Below are positions 33,188 through 42,027 of a DNA stretch of 64,000 nt, piece by piece. The notes beneath the pieces are model-generated. The model was not told the DNA's origin. It saw nothing but the letters and a program-made list of their open reading frames with translations, and did not search any database. The stretch covers positions 8,742,001 to 8,806,000 of the forward strand of contig NZ_VIWU01000001.1 in the NCBI RefSeq assembly GCF_007994075.1. The letters are read 5' to 3'. The first letter of the stretch is position 1, and every line of letters begins with the position of its first letter. The position numbers and the translations under genes are program-made. Origin of the DNA: Pseudonocardia hierapolitana. Lineage in GTDB: Bacteria; Actinomycetota; Actinomycetes; Mycobacteriales; Pseudonocardiaceae.

Positions 33188-33826
33188 GTGCACGTGGCCG
33201 CCGTACCCGACGAGAGCACCGAACTGGCAGGAAAGGACGGACCCCGCCGCCGCGGACGCCGTCCCGGTGGCGGCGACACCCGTGCTGCGCTGCTCGACGC
33301 CGCCCGTGTGGTGTTCGCCGAGCGCGGCTACGACGGCGCGACGGTGCGGGCGATCGCCGAGCGGGCGGGCGTGGACCCGGCGATGGTCAACCACTGGTTC
33401 GGCGGCAAGGAGCCGCTGTTCGTCGCGGCCCTGAACCTGCCGGTCGACCCGGCGGCGGCGCTCAACGAAGTGCTCCCGGGCGACCCCGAGCTCCTCGCCG
33501 AGCGGATCCTCGGCCGGTTCCTGCAGCTCTGGGACACCACCGGCGGCGCCCAGCTCGCCACCTTGATCCAGAGCATCGCCAGCCACGACGCCGCGGCGAG
33601 CCTGCTGCGCGAGTTCATCACCCGCGTGCTGGTGATCAAGGTCGTGGCCACGGTGGCGCCGGACCGGCCCGAGCTGCGCGCGACGCTGTGCGGCACGCAG
33701 CTGTTCGGGCTCGCGTTCGTCCGCTACGTGCTGAAGGTGGAGCCGCTCGCGTCGGCCGACCACGCCACGATCATCGCCGCGGTGGCGCCGAACCTGCAGC
33801 GCTACCTCACCGGGCCGCTGCCGTGA
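33188..33826 (+). CDS. TetR-family transcriptional regulator
   Basis: A 212-residue regulator. The N-terminal HTH is TRAALLDAARVVFAERGYDGATVRAIAERAGVDPAMVNHWFGGKEPLF, with the recognition helix near residue 55. The C-terminal ligand domain ends with LFGLAFVRYVLKVEPLAS, similar to TetR_C-type domains of many actinobacterial repressors. GTG 33188 is the most upstream usable start; GTG 33194 is close. It is divergent from trpE (66-bp gap) and its 3' end overlaps the FhuF-like gene by 20 bp. Its target is not evident. Confidence 0.9.
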   Translation: MHVAAVPDESTELAGKDGPRRRGRRPGGGDTRAALLDAARVVFAERGYDGATVRAIAERAGVDPAMVNHWFGGKEPLFVAALNLPVDPAAALNEVLPGDPELLAERILGRFLQLWDTTGGAQLATLIQSIASHDAAASLLREFITRVLVIKVVATVAPDRPELRATLCGTQLFGLAFVRYVLKVEPLASADHATIIAAVAPNLQRYLTGPLP

Positions 33827-34649
33827 GCCCGTCCACGAACGCCCCGAAGCGCTCCCTGCGGTCGGGGGAGCACAGGAACGGGCAGGTCATGCAGTACGCG
33901 TCGGAGGGCCGCTCCACCTCCGGCTCGGTCTTGTAGTACAGGCAGCAGGCGGCCCGCACCGGCACCGTGTAGGTCTCGGTCCCCCACCGCAGCAGCTCCT
34001 GCCCGCCGCGGTCGCGCAACCGCGCACCATGGGCGGCGAGCGCGTCGACGAGCGCGGCGCCGACGCCGCGCGCCTCGTCGCGGTCGGCGCCCGCGTAAAG
34101 CGGTACGTAGTGGGCGGCGCTGCGGACGCTGTCGGCCGCGCTGTTCCACAGCGGCACGAGCCCGTAGCGGGTGGCGGCGCGCACGGCGTCCAGCAGGGGG
34201 CGCAGCGTCGCCACGGCATCGGCTGCCACCCGGTGGAGCAGCACGGCCAGGTCGGGCACCACCTCGGTGCCGGGATGGCCTGCCGCCGGGTCGTCGGGCA
34301 GCACGAGGAGCGTGGCGTCGCGCACGGCGAGCAGTTCCGTCTCGGCGTGGATGGCCAGGTGCGCGGCCCGCACGTCCCATGCCCGGCGCTCGAGCACGAG
34401 CGCTGCCGTCACGCGGCCAAGCACGGCGTGCACGAGTGCGCCGCCCACCGCGGTGGCGGCCACCGAGGCCAGCCCGGCCGGGTTGTCCCGCTCCCGCGCC
34501 TGGGCGCACCACCCGGCGACGTGCGGCACCACGTCCGCCAGCGACGACCAGCCCGGTTCGGCCGGCACGCCGATGCGCGGCGCGTAGGAGTCCGGGTACT
34601 CCGGCCGCAGCCCGCGCAACCGCTCGACCGTGGCCGCCAACGCTTCCAT
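33807..34649 (-). CDS. FhuF-like ferric-siderophore reductase/(2Fe-2S) protein
   Basis: A 280-residue protein whose C-terminus carries the FhuF-type cysteine set CC-x16-C-x2-C (ACCLYYKT...DAYCMTCPFLC, about residues 235-260), expected to bind a 2Fe-2S cluster. FhuF-like proteins reduce iron from ferric siderophores in the cytoplasm. An IdeR/DtxR-like box covers the promoter and first base of the ATG (34649-34667), supporting an iron-repressed role. The spacing between the second and third Cys is longer than in E. coli FhuF. No siderophore transporter is nearby. Confidence 0.85.
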   Translation of the reverse strand: MEALAATVERLRGLRPEYPDSYAPRIGVPAEPGWSSLADVVPHVAGWCAQARERDNPAGLASVAATAVGGALVHAVLGRVTAALVLERRAWDVRAAHLAIHAETELLAVRDATLLVLPDDPAAGHPGTEVVPDLAVLLHRVAADAVATLRPLLDAVRAATRYGLVPLWNSAADSVRSAAHYVPLYAGADRDEARGVGAALVDALAAHGARLRDRGGQELLRWGTETYTVPVRAACCLYYKTEPEVERPSDAYCMTCPFLCSPDRRERFGAFVDGLTAAAR

Positions 34650-34667
34650 GAGGTGAGGCTAACCTGA
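34649..34667 (-). promoter_or_regulatory. IdeR/DtxR-like iron box at the FhuF-like gene start
   Basis: On the coding strand it reads TCAGGTTAGCCTCACCTCA, matching the iron-box consensus TTAGGTTAGGCTAACCTAA at 15 of 19 positions. Inside it, TAGCCT (34656-34661) ends 6 nt before the ATG and fits a leaderless -10, so repressor binding would block the promoter directly. Confidence 0.7.
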
Positions 34668-34692
34668 TCATCGCGGGTGACGGAAGGTGGCG

Positions 34693-35346
34693 TCAGACCG
34701 GGCGCCTGGGGTCGATGAAGCCGGACTCGTAGGCGGCCACGACCGCCTGGGTCCGGTCCCGGGCGCCGACCTTGGCGAGCACGTTGCCCACGTGCGTCTT
34801 CACGGTCTCGACGCCGACCACCAGCTCGCGGGCGATCTCGGCGTTCGACAGGCCCCGCGCCACGAGGCGCAGCACCTCGCCCTCCCGTTCGGTGAGCCCG
34901 GCGCCGCGCAGCGCGTCGCCCCGGCCCCGTCCGCGCGTGGCGACGAGGTCACGCACCGCCGCCGGGAACAGCAGCGACTCCCCTTCGGCGACGGTGCGGA
35001 CCGCCTGCACGATCTCCGCCGGGCGGGCCCGCTTGAGCAGGAACCCGGTGGCACCGGCCTGGAGGGCGTCGTAGACGTAGCCGTCGTTGCCGAACGTCGT
35101 GAGCACCAGCACCCGCGGCGCGCCCGCCCCCCGCGACAGGAGGTGCCGCGTGGCGGCGATCCCGTCGACGGCAGGCATCCGCACGTCCATCAGGACGACG
35201 TCGGGCTCGAGCCTGCGCACCAGCCCTGGCACCTCCGAACCGTCGGACGCCTCGCCGAGCACCACGATGTCCCGCTCGGCGTCGAGGATCGCCCTGAGCC
35301 CGGCCCGCACCAGCTCCTCGTCGTCCACCAGCAGAACGCGGATCAC
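34693..35346 (-). CDS. LuxR-family (NarL-type) response regulator
   Basis: A 217-residue two-domain regulator. The receiver has LLVDDEELVRAGLRAIL, the phospho-acceptor Asp in DVVLMDVRMPAVDG (about residue 54) and Lys in GFLLKRARPAEI. The C-terminal LuxR HTH is LTEREGEVLRLVARGLSNAEIARELVVGVETVKTHVGNVLAK. It overlaps its sensor kinase by an ATGA-type 4 bp (35343-35346), so they form a cognate pair. Targets could include the divergent membrane protein beyond the kinase. Confidence 0.95.
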   Translation of the reverse strand: MIRVLLVDDEELVRAGLRAILDAERDIVVLGEASDGSEVPGLVRRLEPDVVLMDVRMPAVDGIAATRHLLSRGAGAPRVLVLTTFGNDGYVYDALQAGATGFLLKRARPAEIVQAVRTVAEGESLLFPAAVRDLVATRGRGRGDALRGAGLTEREGEVLRLVARGLSNAEIARELVVGVETVKTHVGNVLAKVGARDRTQAVVAAYESGFIDPRRPV

Positions 35347-36590
35347 GACGGCATCTTCTCGGGTCCGATCGGGAGACGCGCGGCGACGCGCCAGCGGTCG
35401 CCGTCCGGGCCCGCGGACAGGTCACCGCGCAGCACTCCCACCCGCTCGCGCATCCCGGCGATCCCCCGGCCGCCGCCCACTCGTGGGGGGCCGGGGCCGA
35501 GCGGGTTGGTGACCTCCAGCTCCACGGCGTCGGAACCCACCGCGACGCAGACCTCGACCGGCACCGGGCCGGCATGCCGCAGTGCGTTGGTGAGCCCCTC
35601 CTGCACGATCCGATAGGCCTCCCGGGACGCCGCCCGCGGCACGGCCCCGGTGGCGCCCCGGCGGTGCAGCGCCACCGGCACTCCGGCCGACCGGGCACCG
35701 TCGACCAGCGCGTCGAGGTCGCCGAGGTCCGGCTGCGGGCTCAGGTCACCGCCGTCACCGCCCTCGCCGTCGCGCAGCAGCCCGAGCACGTGGTCGAGGT
35801 CGGCGAGCGCGGTGCGCCCCGCATCGGCGATCGCGTCGAGGGCCTTCGCGACGAACGCCGGGTCGCTGTTCAGCACGCGGGCCGCTGCGCCCGCCTGCAA
35901 CGTCGTGACCGTCAGAGCGTGCCCCACGGAGTCGTGCAGCTCCCGCGCGAGCCGGTTGCGTTCGGCGAGCGCGCGCTCGGCGGCGTGCGCGGCCGCGAGC
36001 TCGGCCGCCATCCGCTCCGTGGGCGTCGGCCCGAGCACCCGCGGCGCGAGGCGGGCCAGCGCCGCGCCCCCCACCGACGCGGCGTTCAGCAGCAGGACCG
36101 GCAGCAGCGCCCCCACCAGCGGCATCCACCACGCCCGGCCGCCCGTCGGGAACGGCGCCAGCAGGAGCCACGGCGCGAACAGGAACCCGATCGTCGTGGG
36201 GAAGACGATCAGCGTGACCAGCGCGGTGAGCCCACCCGCGGCCGCGTTGACCAGCAACCAGACGGCGGCCCGACGACGGCCCGGCCAGGAGTCGACCGTG
36301 GCCGGGTCCGGCTCGCGGACTTCGGCGCCGAGCAGCGTGCGGGCCGCGGTGATGGCCAGCGAGCGGACGCCCGGGACGAGGGTGACACCGACGGCGATGC
36401 CCGCGGCAGGCACCACGAGCAGAACCGTCGTGAGCACGTCGAGCCCGCCGCCCGCCACCGTCGAGACGATCAGCGCGGCGAGGGCCACGTAGGGAAGCAG
36501 GATCACCGCGCCCAGGAGCAGGTGCACGTACCGGCGGTAGGTCAACCCGTCGGTGAGGGGGGCGATGAGGTGCCGGAGGAGGCGGGGCAC
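35343..36590 (-). CDS. Sensor histidine kinase (NarL-type HisKA_3 family)
   Basis: A 415-residue kinase; GTG 36590 is used as start because the longer frame lacks plausible protein sequence. Two to four pairs of membrane helices lie in the first 230 residues (LLLGAVILLPYVALAALIVS and others). The phospho-acceptor His is in ERNRLARELHDSVGHALTV (about 232). The ATPase domain has REAYRIVQEGLTNALRHA (N box) and GGGRGIAGMRERVGVL (G box). The signal is unknown. Partner regulator is directly downstream. Confidence 0.93.
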   Translation of the reverse strand: MPRLLRHLIAPLTDGLTYRRYVHLLLGAVILLPYVALAALIVSTVAGGGLDVLTTVLLVVPAAGIAVGVTLVPGVRSLAITAARTLLGAEVREPDPATVDSWPGRRRAAVWLLVNAAAGGLTALVTLIVFPTTIGFLFAPWLLLAPFPTGGRAWWMPLVGALLPVLLLNAASVGGAALARLAPRVLGPTPTERMAAELAAAHAAERALAERNRLARELHDSVGHALTVTTLQAGAAARVLNSDPAFVAKALDAIADAGRTALADLDHVLGLLRDGEGGDGGDLSPQPDLGDLDALVDGARSAGVPVALHRRGATGAVPRAASREAYRIVQEGLTNALRHAGPVPVEVCVAVGSDAVELEVTNPLGPGPPRVGGGRGIAGMRERVGVLRGDLSAGPDGDRWRVAARLPIGPEKMPS

Positions 36591-36697
36591 GCTCTGATCG
36601 TCGCAAAGTGTTCGGCCCGGGCCCTCCCCCGCCCGAGGGAGCCGGATCGTCCGGGCGCGGGAGCCGGTGCGCCGCCCGCGGCGCGATCGTGGTGGCC

Positions 36698-37603
36698 ATG
36701 ACGACCTCACCTGCGGCAGCTCGGATCCCCGCCGGTGTGCGGGCCCTCGGCTGGCTCGCCGCCGCGGGCACCGTGCCCTACCTGACGCTCAAGCTCCTGT
36801 GGCTCTCCGGCAGCACGGCCGGTGTCACCGAGCCCGGGTTCCTCGCCGACCCGACCGTCGTGGTGGCCAACGCCGTGACGTTCGGGATGGACCTCGTCGT
36901 GATCGGGCTCGCGCTCGCCCTGACCCACGAGTGGGGCGACCGGCTCCCCGCGTGGCTGCTGCTGCTCCCGGCGTGGGTGGGCACCGGGTTCCTCGTCCCG
37001 ATGGTGGTGGCGGTCATGCCGGCGACCGCGCTCCAGTACGCCACCGACGCACCCGACGCCACGTGGTTCGAACCGTGGCTGCAGCCGCTGGTGTACGGCG
37101 GGTTCGCCTGGCAGGGCGTCTTCCTGGTCGCCGCGTTCGTCGCGCACGCGGTGCGACGCTGGTCGGACACCGTCACGACGGTCGCACCGCCGTCGCCCGC
37201 GCTCGTGCCGCTGCTGCGCGTGATCGTCGCGGGTGGGTGCGTCATGGCGGCGGCGAGCGCCGGCCTGCACCTGCTGGTCGGGCTGACCGCGGGCTCGGCC
37301 CTCACGCTCGGCGTCCAGGCCGCCGACGCCGCGCTCGCGGTGGCCGGCGCCGCCGGGGTGGTCGCGCTGGTCCGGGGCCGCCCGCAGTCGCGGTGGGCCG
37401 TCGTCGCGGCCGCCTGGACGGGCAGCGCCGCGATGTTCTCCTGGGGTCTCTACACCGTCGTCGTCCGGATGGCCGGGGGCGGCTTCACCACCTACGGGCC
37501 GGCGGCCGGAACCGCGCAGGTCGCGGGCCTGCTCGGCGGGTTCGCCCTCGCGGTGGCCGGGATGCTCGCCCTCGTCGGCACCGGGGAGCGCCGGCGCGGG
37601 TGA
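36698..37603 (+). CDS. Multi-helix membrane protein of unknown function
   Basis: A 301-residue protein starting at ATG 36698 with about eight hydrophobic helices (for example VVIGLALALTHEWGD, WLLLLPAWVGTGFLVPMVVAV, VVAAAWTGSAAMFSWGLYTVVV). I do not recognise the family. It is divergent from the sensor kinase (107 bp), so it may be a target of that two-component system; this is inference from position. It ends at a strong hairpin terminator. Confidence 0.75.
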   Translation: MTTSPAAARIPAGVRALGWLAAAGTVPYLTLKLLWLSGSTAGVTEPGFLADPTVVVANAVTFGMDLVVIGLALALTHEWGDRLPAWLLLLPAWVGTGFLVPMVVAVMPATALQYATDAPDATWFEPWLQPLVYGGFAWQGVFLVAAFVAHAVRRWSDTVTTVAPPSPALVPLLRVIVAGGCVMAAASAGLHLLVGLTAGSALTLGVQAADAALAVAGAAGVVALVRGRPQSRWAVVAAAWTGSAAMFSWGLYTVVVRMAGGGFTTYGPAAGTAQVAGLLGGFALAVAGMLALVGTGERRRG

Positions 37604-37614
37604 CGGGGGGCGTC

Positions 37615-37647
37615 GCGTCCCGGCCGGCGTGGGGACGGCCGGGACGC
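37615..37647. terminator. Bidirectional hairpin terminator between convergent genes
   Basis: A perfect 12-bp stem (GCGTCCCGGCCG / CGGCCGGGACGC) with a 9-nt loop, placed exactly in the 48-bp gap between the membrane-protein gene and the convergent AlaX gene. There is no T-tract, as is common in high-GC actinobacteria. Confidence 0.75.
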
Positions 37648-37651
37648 GGGG

Positions 37652-38380
37652 TCAGGCGGGTGCGTCCACGACCTGGATGCGCACCCGCTTGTTGCCCTTC
37701 CCCTTCGACTCGGTGCCGGTCACGCGGACCGCGCCGACCTCGGCGGTGCTCGCCACGTGCGTGCCGCCGTCGGCCTGCTTGTCCAGCCCGACGATGTCGA
37801 TCACACGCAGCGGGTCGATCTCCCGCGGGATGAGGTTGGCCGCGGTGCGGATCAGTGCCGGGTCGGCGTCGGCGGCGTCGCGGCCGAGGAACTCGACGAC
37901 GACGGCCCTGGCCGCGGCGAGCTCCTCGTTGATCCGGGTCTCGAGGCGCTTCCCCAGCTCCGCGGAGATCGACTCGAGCGGGAAGTCCAGCCGCCCCGAT
38001 CCGGGTTCCATGTTGCCGCCGGTGACGGGGATCGCGAACTCGCCCCATACCACCCCGCACAGCACGTGCAGCGCGGTGTGGGTGCGCATCAGCAGGTGCC
38101 GGCGCGCCCAGTCGATCTCCCCGGCGAGCCCGGCGCCCGCGCCGGGAAGCTCGGGTGCGTCCACCCAGTGCCAGATGCGGCCGCCCTCCCGCTTCACCCT
38201 CGTGACGTTCACGGGCCCGCCGCCCCAGTCGAGCGTCCCGAGATCGTGCGGCTGGCCGCCCCCGCCCGGGTAGAACGCGGTACGGGCGAGCGCCACGCGC
38301 CCGCCGTCCCGGTCGACCTCTGTGATCGCGGCCTCGAAGGAGCGGAGGTAGGCGTCGGTGGCGAAGAGCTCCTCGGTCAC
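37652..38380 (-). CDS. Alanyl-tRNA editing protein (AlaX-like)
   Basis: A 242-residue free-standing relative of the AlaRS editing domain, expected to hydrolyse Ser-tRNA(Ala) or Gly-tRNA(Ala). It has TAFYPGGGGQPHD, the HxxxH zinc motif in MRTHTALHVLCGV (about residue 98) and the second motif in LDKQADGGTHVAST (about 205). In the latter the position often occupied by a zinc-binding Cys is Asp. GTG 38380 is the start, preceded by GGAGG very close and TAATGT at 7 nt. Confidence 0.9.
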   Translation of the reverse strand: MTEELFATDAYLRSFEAAITEVDRDGGRVALARTAFYPGGGGQPHDLGTLDWGGGPVNVTRVKREGGRIWHWVDAPELPGAGAGLAGEIDWARRHLLMRTHTALHVLCGVVWGEFAIPVTGGNMEPGSGRLDFPLESISAELGKRLETRINEELAAARAVVVEFLGRDAADADPALIRTAANLIPREIDPLRVIDIVGLDKQADGGTHVASTAEVGAVRVTGTESKGKGNKRVRIQVVDAPA

Positions 38381-38505
38381 GCCTCCGACATTAGGACGCC
38401 CGGTGTCTTGCTGTTCATGCGGCCGGGACGTCCAGTGCGAAGCGCAGGCGAGGTCGCGCAGGCATTCCTCGAAGACGGGCTCGAGGTCGGTGTAGGCGAA
38501 GTCGA

Positions 38506-39162
38506 TTAGTGGCCGAGGTTGACCTGTGCCCTGTGGTGGTCGCCCTTCTCGATCAGGTCGACGAACCCGAGGGCGTAGTCCGCGGCGGAGATCGCACCGC
38601 CGTCCTCGGGCTGCACCGCGACCTCGTCGCCGAGCCGATAACGACCGAGTCGTTCGGCGGGCATGTGTGCGCCGAACCTGAGCGCCGGGCTCACGTAGAC
38701 CCAGTCGAGTGTCGCGGGCGTGGCCGGGAGGTCCTCGATGATGAACGCCGCTCCGTCGCGGATCTCGTCGTGGAGCTCCACGGGGATGAGGCTGAGGTGG
38801 CTGGGGTCGGTGACGAAGCGATCCGCCCCGGGCGCAGGGCGCAGCGACGAGGCGCCGCCGACGATGAACAGGCGTACGCCCGCGGCATCGGCCAGACGCG
38901 CGATGGTGCGGTGGACGTCGCGGGCGTGGCCGACCAGCGGGCCGCGTGGGGCGATTGCGTCCACGACGATGTCGGAACCCTCGATGACCGAAGACAGCGT
39001 TGCTTCGTCGGTGGCGTCGCCTTGGACATAGGTCACGCTCGGGATGGGCGCGTCGGGGAGAGAGCGGCTCAGCGCGGTGACCTGGTGACCGCGAGCAGCG
39101 GCCTCCGCGGCGATGGCCGAACCGGCATAGCCGGTGCCGCCGATGACGACAATGCGAGACAT
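38506..39162 (-). CDS. NAD(P)-binding NmrA/SDR-like oxidoreductase
   Basis: A 218-residue single-domain Rossmann protein. The nucleotide motif is IVVIGGTGYAGSAIAAEA at the N-terminus, followed by VTYVQGDATDEATLSSVIEGSDIVVDAI and VRLFIVGGASSLRPAPG. There is no YxxxK catalytic pair, as in NmrA/YwnB-type members. ATG 39162 has AAAGG 6-10 nt upstream and is preferred over the longer frame. It is divergent from an HxlR regulator across 88 bp, the usual arrangement for HxlR-controlled reductase genes responding to electrophiles or redox stress. Confidence 0.88.
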   Translation of the reverse strand: MSRIVVIGGTGYAGSAIAAEAAARGHQVTALSRSLPDAPIPSVTYVQGDATDEATLSSVIEGSDIVVDAIAPRGPLVGHARDVHRTIARLADAAGVRLFIVGGASSLRPAPGADRFVTDPSHLSLIPVELHDEIRDGAAFIIEDLPATPATLDWVYVSPALRFGAHMPAERLGRYRLGDEVAVQPEDGGAISAADYALGFVDLIEKGDHHRAQVNLGH

Positions 39163-39250
39163 GAGGTGCCTTTCTACGGGAGGGGTGGCGTCGGACGACG
39201 CGCTGCGATTACCGTATGAGGGCAGCTCTCCCCTGGGAAGAAGGCACCTT

Positions 39251-39667
39251 GTGGTAACCACCCCGGCCGAGTCGGTGCTCCGCGGCAGCCCCTACCGCGC
39301 GGATTGCCCGACTCGCCACATCCTGGATCGCATCGGCGACCGTTGGACGGTGCTCATCGTGGGCGCCCTCTGGGACGGCAGCGCCCGCTTCTCAGAGTTG
39401 CGCCGACGCGTTGAGGGCATCTCGCAGAAGATGCTCACCCAGACCCTCCGCGGGCTCGAACGGGACGGGCTCGTGCGCCGCACCGTCTACCCCGAAGTTC
39501 CGGTCCGCGTCGAGTACACGCTCACCGAGGCGGGCCGCACCCTGCGCGAGCCGCTGCGCGCGCTGGAGGAATGGTCGATCGCGCACCTCGGCGACGTGTC
39601 CGCGTCACAGGAAGCCTACGACCGCGCGGATCGACCTCCTCCTGACTCCACGGATCGCGACGCGTAA
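39251..39667 (+). CDS. HxlR-family transcriptional regulator
   Basis: A 138-residue winged-helix regulator. GTG 39251 follows GAAGG at 5-9 nt; the longer upstream frame would overlap the divergent gene. The domain reads [57 protein letters not shown]..., with the single early Cys typical of redox- or aldehyde-sensing HxlR proteins. It probably controls the divergent NmrA-like gene. Confidence 0.92.
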   Translation: MVTTPAESVLRGSPYRADCPTRHILDRIGDRWTVLIVGALWDGSARFSELRRRVEGISQKMLTQTLRGLERDGLVRRTVYPEVPVRVEYTLTEAGRTLREPLRALEEWSIAHLGDVSASQEAYDRADRPPPDSTDRDA

Positions 39668-39775
39668 CGCTGCGGTATCGGCGCTACTCGCTGCGGACAG
39701 TCACAACCGGGGCTTGTGCGCGCTTCCTGCCGAGTGTCACGTTGACCCGGAGCGCTCGCAGCATCGCTCAAACGC

Positions 39776-39883
39776 GTGTCCCGGCGCTACGCGTCGACGT
39801 TCGGGATCGAGCGCACGAGCGACCGGCAGATCCTCGAGCTCCAAGAAGAGGTCGGCGAACCCGCCTACGACTGGACGATCTGA
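39776..39883 (+). pseudogene. N-terminal remnant of a MazG-like NTP pyrophosphohydrolase
   Basis: A 35-codon stretch reading [27 protein letters not shown], which resembles the N-terminal part of small MazG-like pyrophosphohydrolases (RYxxKFGIxRTxDxxILKLQEEVGEL). It breaks off right after the metal-binding EEVGE and stops at TGA 39881, where it meets the 3' end of hisI on the other strand. The rest of the enzyme is gone. The match is by memory of the family, and the piece is short. The stretch 39668-39775 before it shows nothing else. Confidence 0.45.
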
Positions 39884-40248
39884 CCGTTGTTCCCGCCCAG
39901 CAGGACATCGGTGTCGAAGCAGGTGTGGGTGCCGGTGTGGCAGGCCGGGCCGGTCTGGTCGACGACGACGAGCAGCGCGTCGCCGTCGCAGTCCAGGCGC
40001 ACCTCGTGCACGTGCTGGACGTGGCCCGAGGTCTCGCCCTTCACCCAGTACGCCTCCCGCGACCGCGACCAGTACGTGGCACGGCCGGTGGTGAGCGTGC
40101 GGTGCAGGGCCTCGTCGTCCATCCACGCCACCATCAGCACGTCGCCGCTGCCGCGTTCCTGCACCACCGCACAGACCAAGCCGTCCGGAGTGCGCTTGAG
40201 CCGGGCCGCGATCGCCGGGTCCAACGCCGACTCCGCCACGCGCGTCAC
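39865..40248 (-). CDS. hisI: Phosphoribosyl-AMP cyclohydrolase
   Basis: A 127-residue enzyme of histidine synthesis, step 3. It has [45 protein letters not shown] and the metal-binding [26 protein letters not shown] with conserved Asp and Cys residues. GTG 40248 overlaps the hisF stop by 4 bp. It is the last his gene of the cluster; no hisE domain is fused. Confidence 0.95.
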   Translation of the reverse strand: MTRVAESALDPAIAARLKRTPDGLVCAVVQERGSGDVLMVAWMDDEALHRTLTTGRATYWSRSREAYWVKGETSGHVQHVHEVRLDCDGDALLVVVDQTGPACHTGTHTCFDTDVLLGGNNGQIVQS

Positions 40249-41018
40249 CTGACCTCCACGTCCGCGGCGCGCAGGCCGTCCTTGACGTCCTTGATGCGCA
40301 GCTGCCCGAAGTGGAAGACGCTCGCGGCGAGCACCGCGTCGGCCCCCGCCCTGATCGCGGGCGGGAAGTGCTCCACCGCGCCCGCTCCCCCGCTCGCGAT
40401 CACCGGGACGTCCACGACCGCGCGCACCGCGCTGATCATCTCCAGGTCGAAGCCCGCCTGCGTGCCGTCGGCGTCCATCGAGTTGAGCAGGATCTCCCCC
40501 ACCCCGAGCTCCTGGCCGCGCGCGGCCCACTCGACCGCGTCGATCCCGGTGCCGCGGCGCCCGCCGTGAGTGGTGACCTCCCAGCCCGACGGCGTGGGCT
40601 CGCCGCCCTCGGGGACCTTCCGCGCATCCACCGACAGCACGATGCACTGCGCGCCGAACCGGCGGCTCGCCTCGTGCAGCAGCTCGGGGCGCAGGATGGC
40701 CGCGGTGTTGATGCCGACCTTGTCCGCACCCGCCCGCAACAGCGTGTCGACGTCGTCGGTGGTGCGGATCCCGCCGCCGACCGTGAGCGGGATGAACACC
40801 TGCTCCGCGGTGCGCCGCACGACGTCCAGCATCGTGGCGCGCTCCCCCGACGACGCGGTGACGTCGAGGAACGTCAGCTCGTCGGCGCCCTCGGCGTCGT
40901 AGACGCGGGCCATCTCCACCGGGTCGCCCGCGTCGCGCAGGTCGGTGAAGTTGACGCCCTTCACCACCCGCCCGGCGTCGACGTCCAGGCAGGGGATGAC
41001 ACGGACAGCAACTCCCAT
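40245..41018 (-). CDS. hisF: Imidazole glycerol phosphate synthase subunit HisF (cyclase)
   Basis: A 257-residue TIM barrel that makes IGP and AICAR from PRFAR and ammonia supplied by HisH. Catalytic Asp residues are visible in [18 protein letters not shown] (about 11) and [15 protein letters not shown] (about 130). Phosphate sites are [11 protein letters not shown] and [14 protein letters not shown] 41018 overlaps the hisA stop by one base. An extra 12-residue loop ([12 protein letters not shown]) sits after VLSVDAR. Confidence 0.97.
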   Translation of the reverse strand: MGVAVRVIPCLDVDAGRVVKGVNFTDLRDAGDPVEMARVYDAEGADELTFLDVTASSGERATMLDVVRRTAEQVFIPLTVGGGIRTTDDVDTLLRAGADKVGINTAAILRPELLHEASRRFGAQCIVLSVDARKVPEGGEPTPSGWEVTTHGGRRGTGIDAVEWAARGQELGVGEILLNSMDADGTQAGFDLEMISAVRAVVDVPVIASGGAGAVEHFPPAIRAGADAVLAASVFHFGQLRIKDVKDGLRAADVEVR

Positions 41019-41785
41019 CAGCCCGCCGCCCGTCCCGCCGGGCGCACGGCACCCACCGCGGAGAGCGCCTCGGGGAGGGTGAAGCGGCCGGCGTAGAGCG
41101 CCTTGCCGACGATCGAGCCCTCGATGCCGACACCGGAGGCGGCCAGCTCGGCGAGCGCCACCAGGTCGGACACCTCCGCGATGCCGCCGGAGGCGATCAC
41201 CGGGGCCTTCGTCGCCCCGGCGACGGACTGCAGCAGGTCCAGGTTGGGGCCGCGCAGGGTGCCGTCCTTGCTGACGTCGGTGACGACGTAGCGGGCGCAG
41301 CCGTCGCGGTCGAGCCGCTCGAGGACCTCCCAGAGGTCGCCGCCGTCGCGGGTCCAGCCGCGGGCCGCGAGCCGGTGCTCGCCGTCGACGATGCGCACGT
41401 CCAGGCCGACGGCGATCCGCTCGCCGTGCCGCACGATCGCCCGGGCGCACCACTCGGGGTCCTCCAGCGCGGCGGTGCCCAGGTTCACGCGGGCGCAGCC
41501 GGTGGACAGGGCGCGCTCCAGCGACGCGTCGTCCCGGATGCCACCGGACAGCTCCACCGCCACGTCCAGCTCGCCGACGACCTCGGCCAGGAGCTCGGCG
41601 TTGGAGCCGCGGCCGAACGCGGCGTCGAGGTCGACGAGGTGGATCCACTCGGCACCGTCGCGCTGCCACTGCAGCGCCGCCTCACGGGGGGCGCCGTAGC
41701 CGGTCTCGGTGCCGGCCTCGCCCTGCACCAGGCGGACGGCCTGGCCGTCGGCCACGTCGACGGCGGGAAGCAGCGTGAAACTCAC
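41018..41785 (-). CDS. priA: ProFAR isomerase HisA, probably bifunctional PriA (HisA/TrpF)
   Basis: A 255-residue TIM barrel. [27 protein letters not shown] contains the first catalytic Asp (about residue 9-11), and [19 protein letters not shown] the second (about 175); [13 protein letters not shown] and [11 protein letters not shown] bind phosphate. In actinobacteria without a separate trpF, this protein also isomerises PRA for tryptophan synthesis. No trpF is found among the trp genes here, so PriA is the likely form. GTG 41785 has TACCCT 6 nt upstream. Confidence 0.93.
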   Translation of the reverse strand: MSFTLLPAVDVADGQAVRLVQGEAGTETGYGAPREAALQWQRDGAEWIHLVDLDAAFGRGSNAELLAEVVGELDVAVELSGGIRDDASLERALSTGCARVNLGTAALEDPEWCARAIVRHGERIAVGLDVRIVDGEHRLAARGWTRDGGDLWEVLERLDRDGCARYVVTDVSKDGTLRGPNLDLLQSVAGATKAPVIASGGIAEVSDLVALAELAASGVGIEGSIVGKALYAGRFTLPEALSAVGAVRPAGRAAG

Positions 41786-41791
41786 ACGTCG

Positions 41792-41797
41792 AGGGTA
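41792..41797 (-). promoter_or_regulatory. Leaderless-type -10 element of hisA (TACCCT, 6 nt before GTG)
   Basis: It gives hisA-F-I a possible promoter of their own, since the 242-bp gap to hisH (41786-42027) breaks the operon. Nothing else was recognised in that gap. Confidence 0.45.
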
Positions 41798-42027
41798 CCG
41801 AGCGGGCGCAGGCCCTCCCGGTCGCGCTCGGTGGTCCTGCGCGCAACGGCCGGGCGGGTGAGCCCACCGCCACGCCACGCACCCGGCACAGGCGAGCGGC
41901 CCGGGCGATCGGCTCGCCGCGCGCGACGGACGGTCCTGGCCTGCGGGACGCATCATCCGCCACCGCGCCGCGCGCCACAGCAGAGGCGCTCGCGCGCGCC
42001 GTCGCCCGCCCGCTGGTGCCGTGATCG

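Noticed and set aside
41786..42027. A possible small gene between hisH and hisA
   Set aside because: Open frames in this 242-bp gap show no protein-like composition, and no start with a supporting signal was found.
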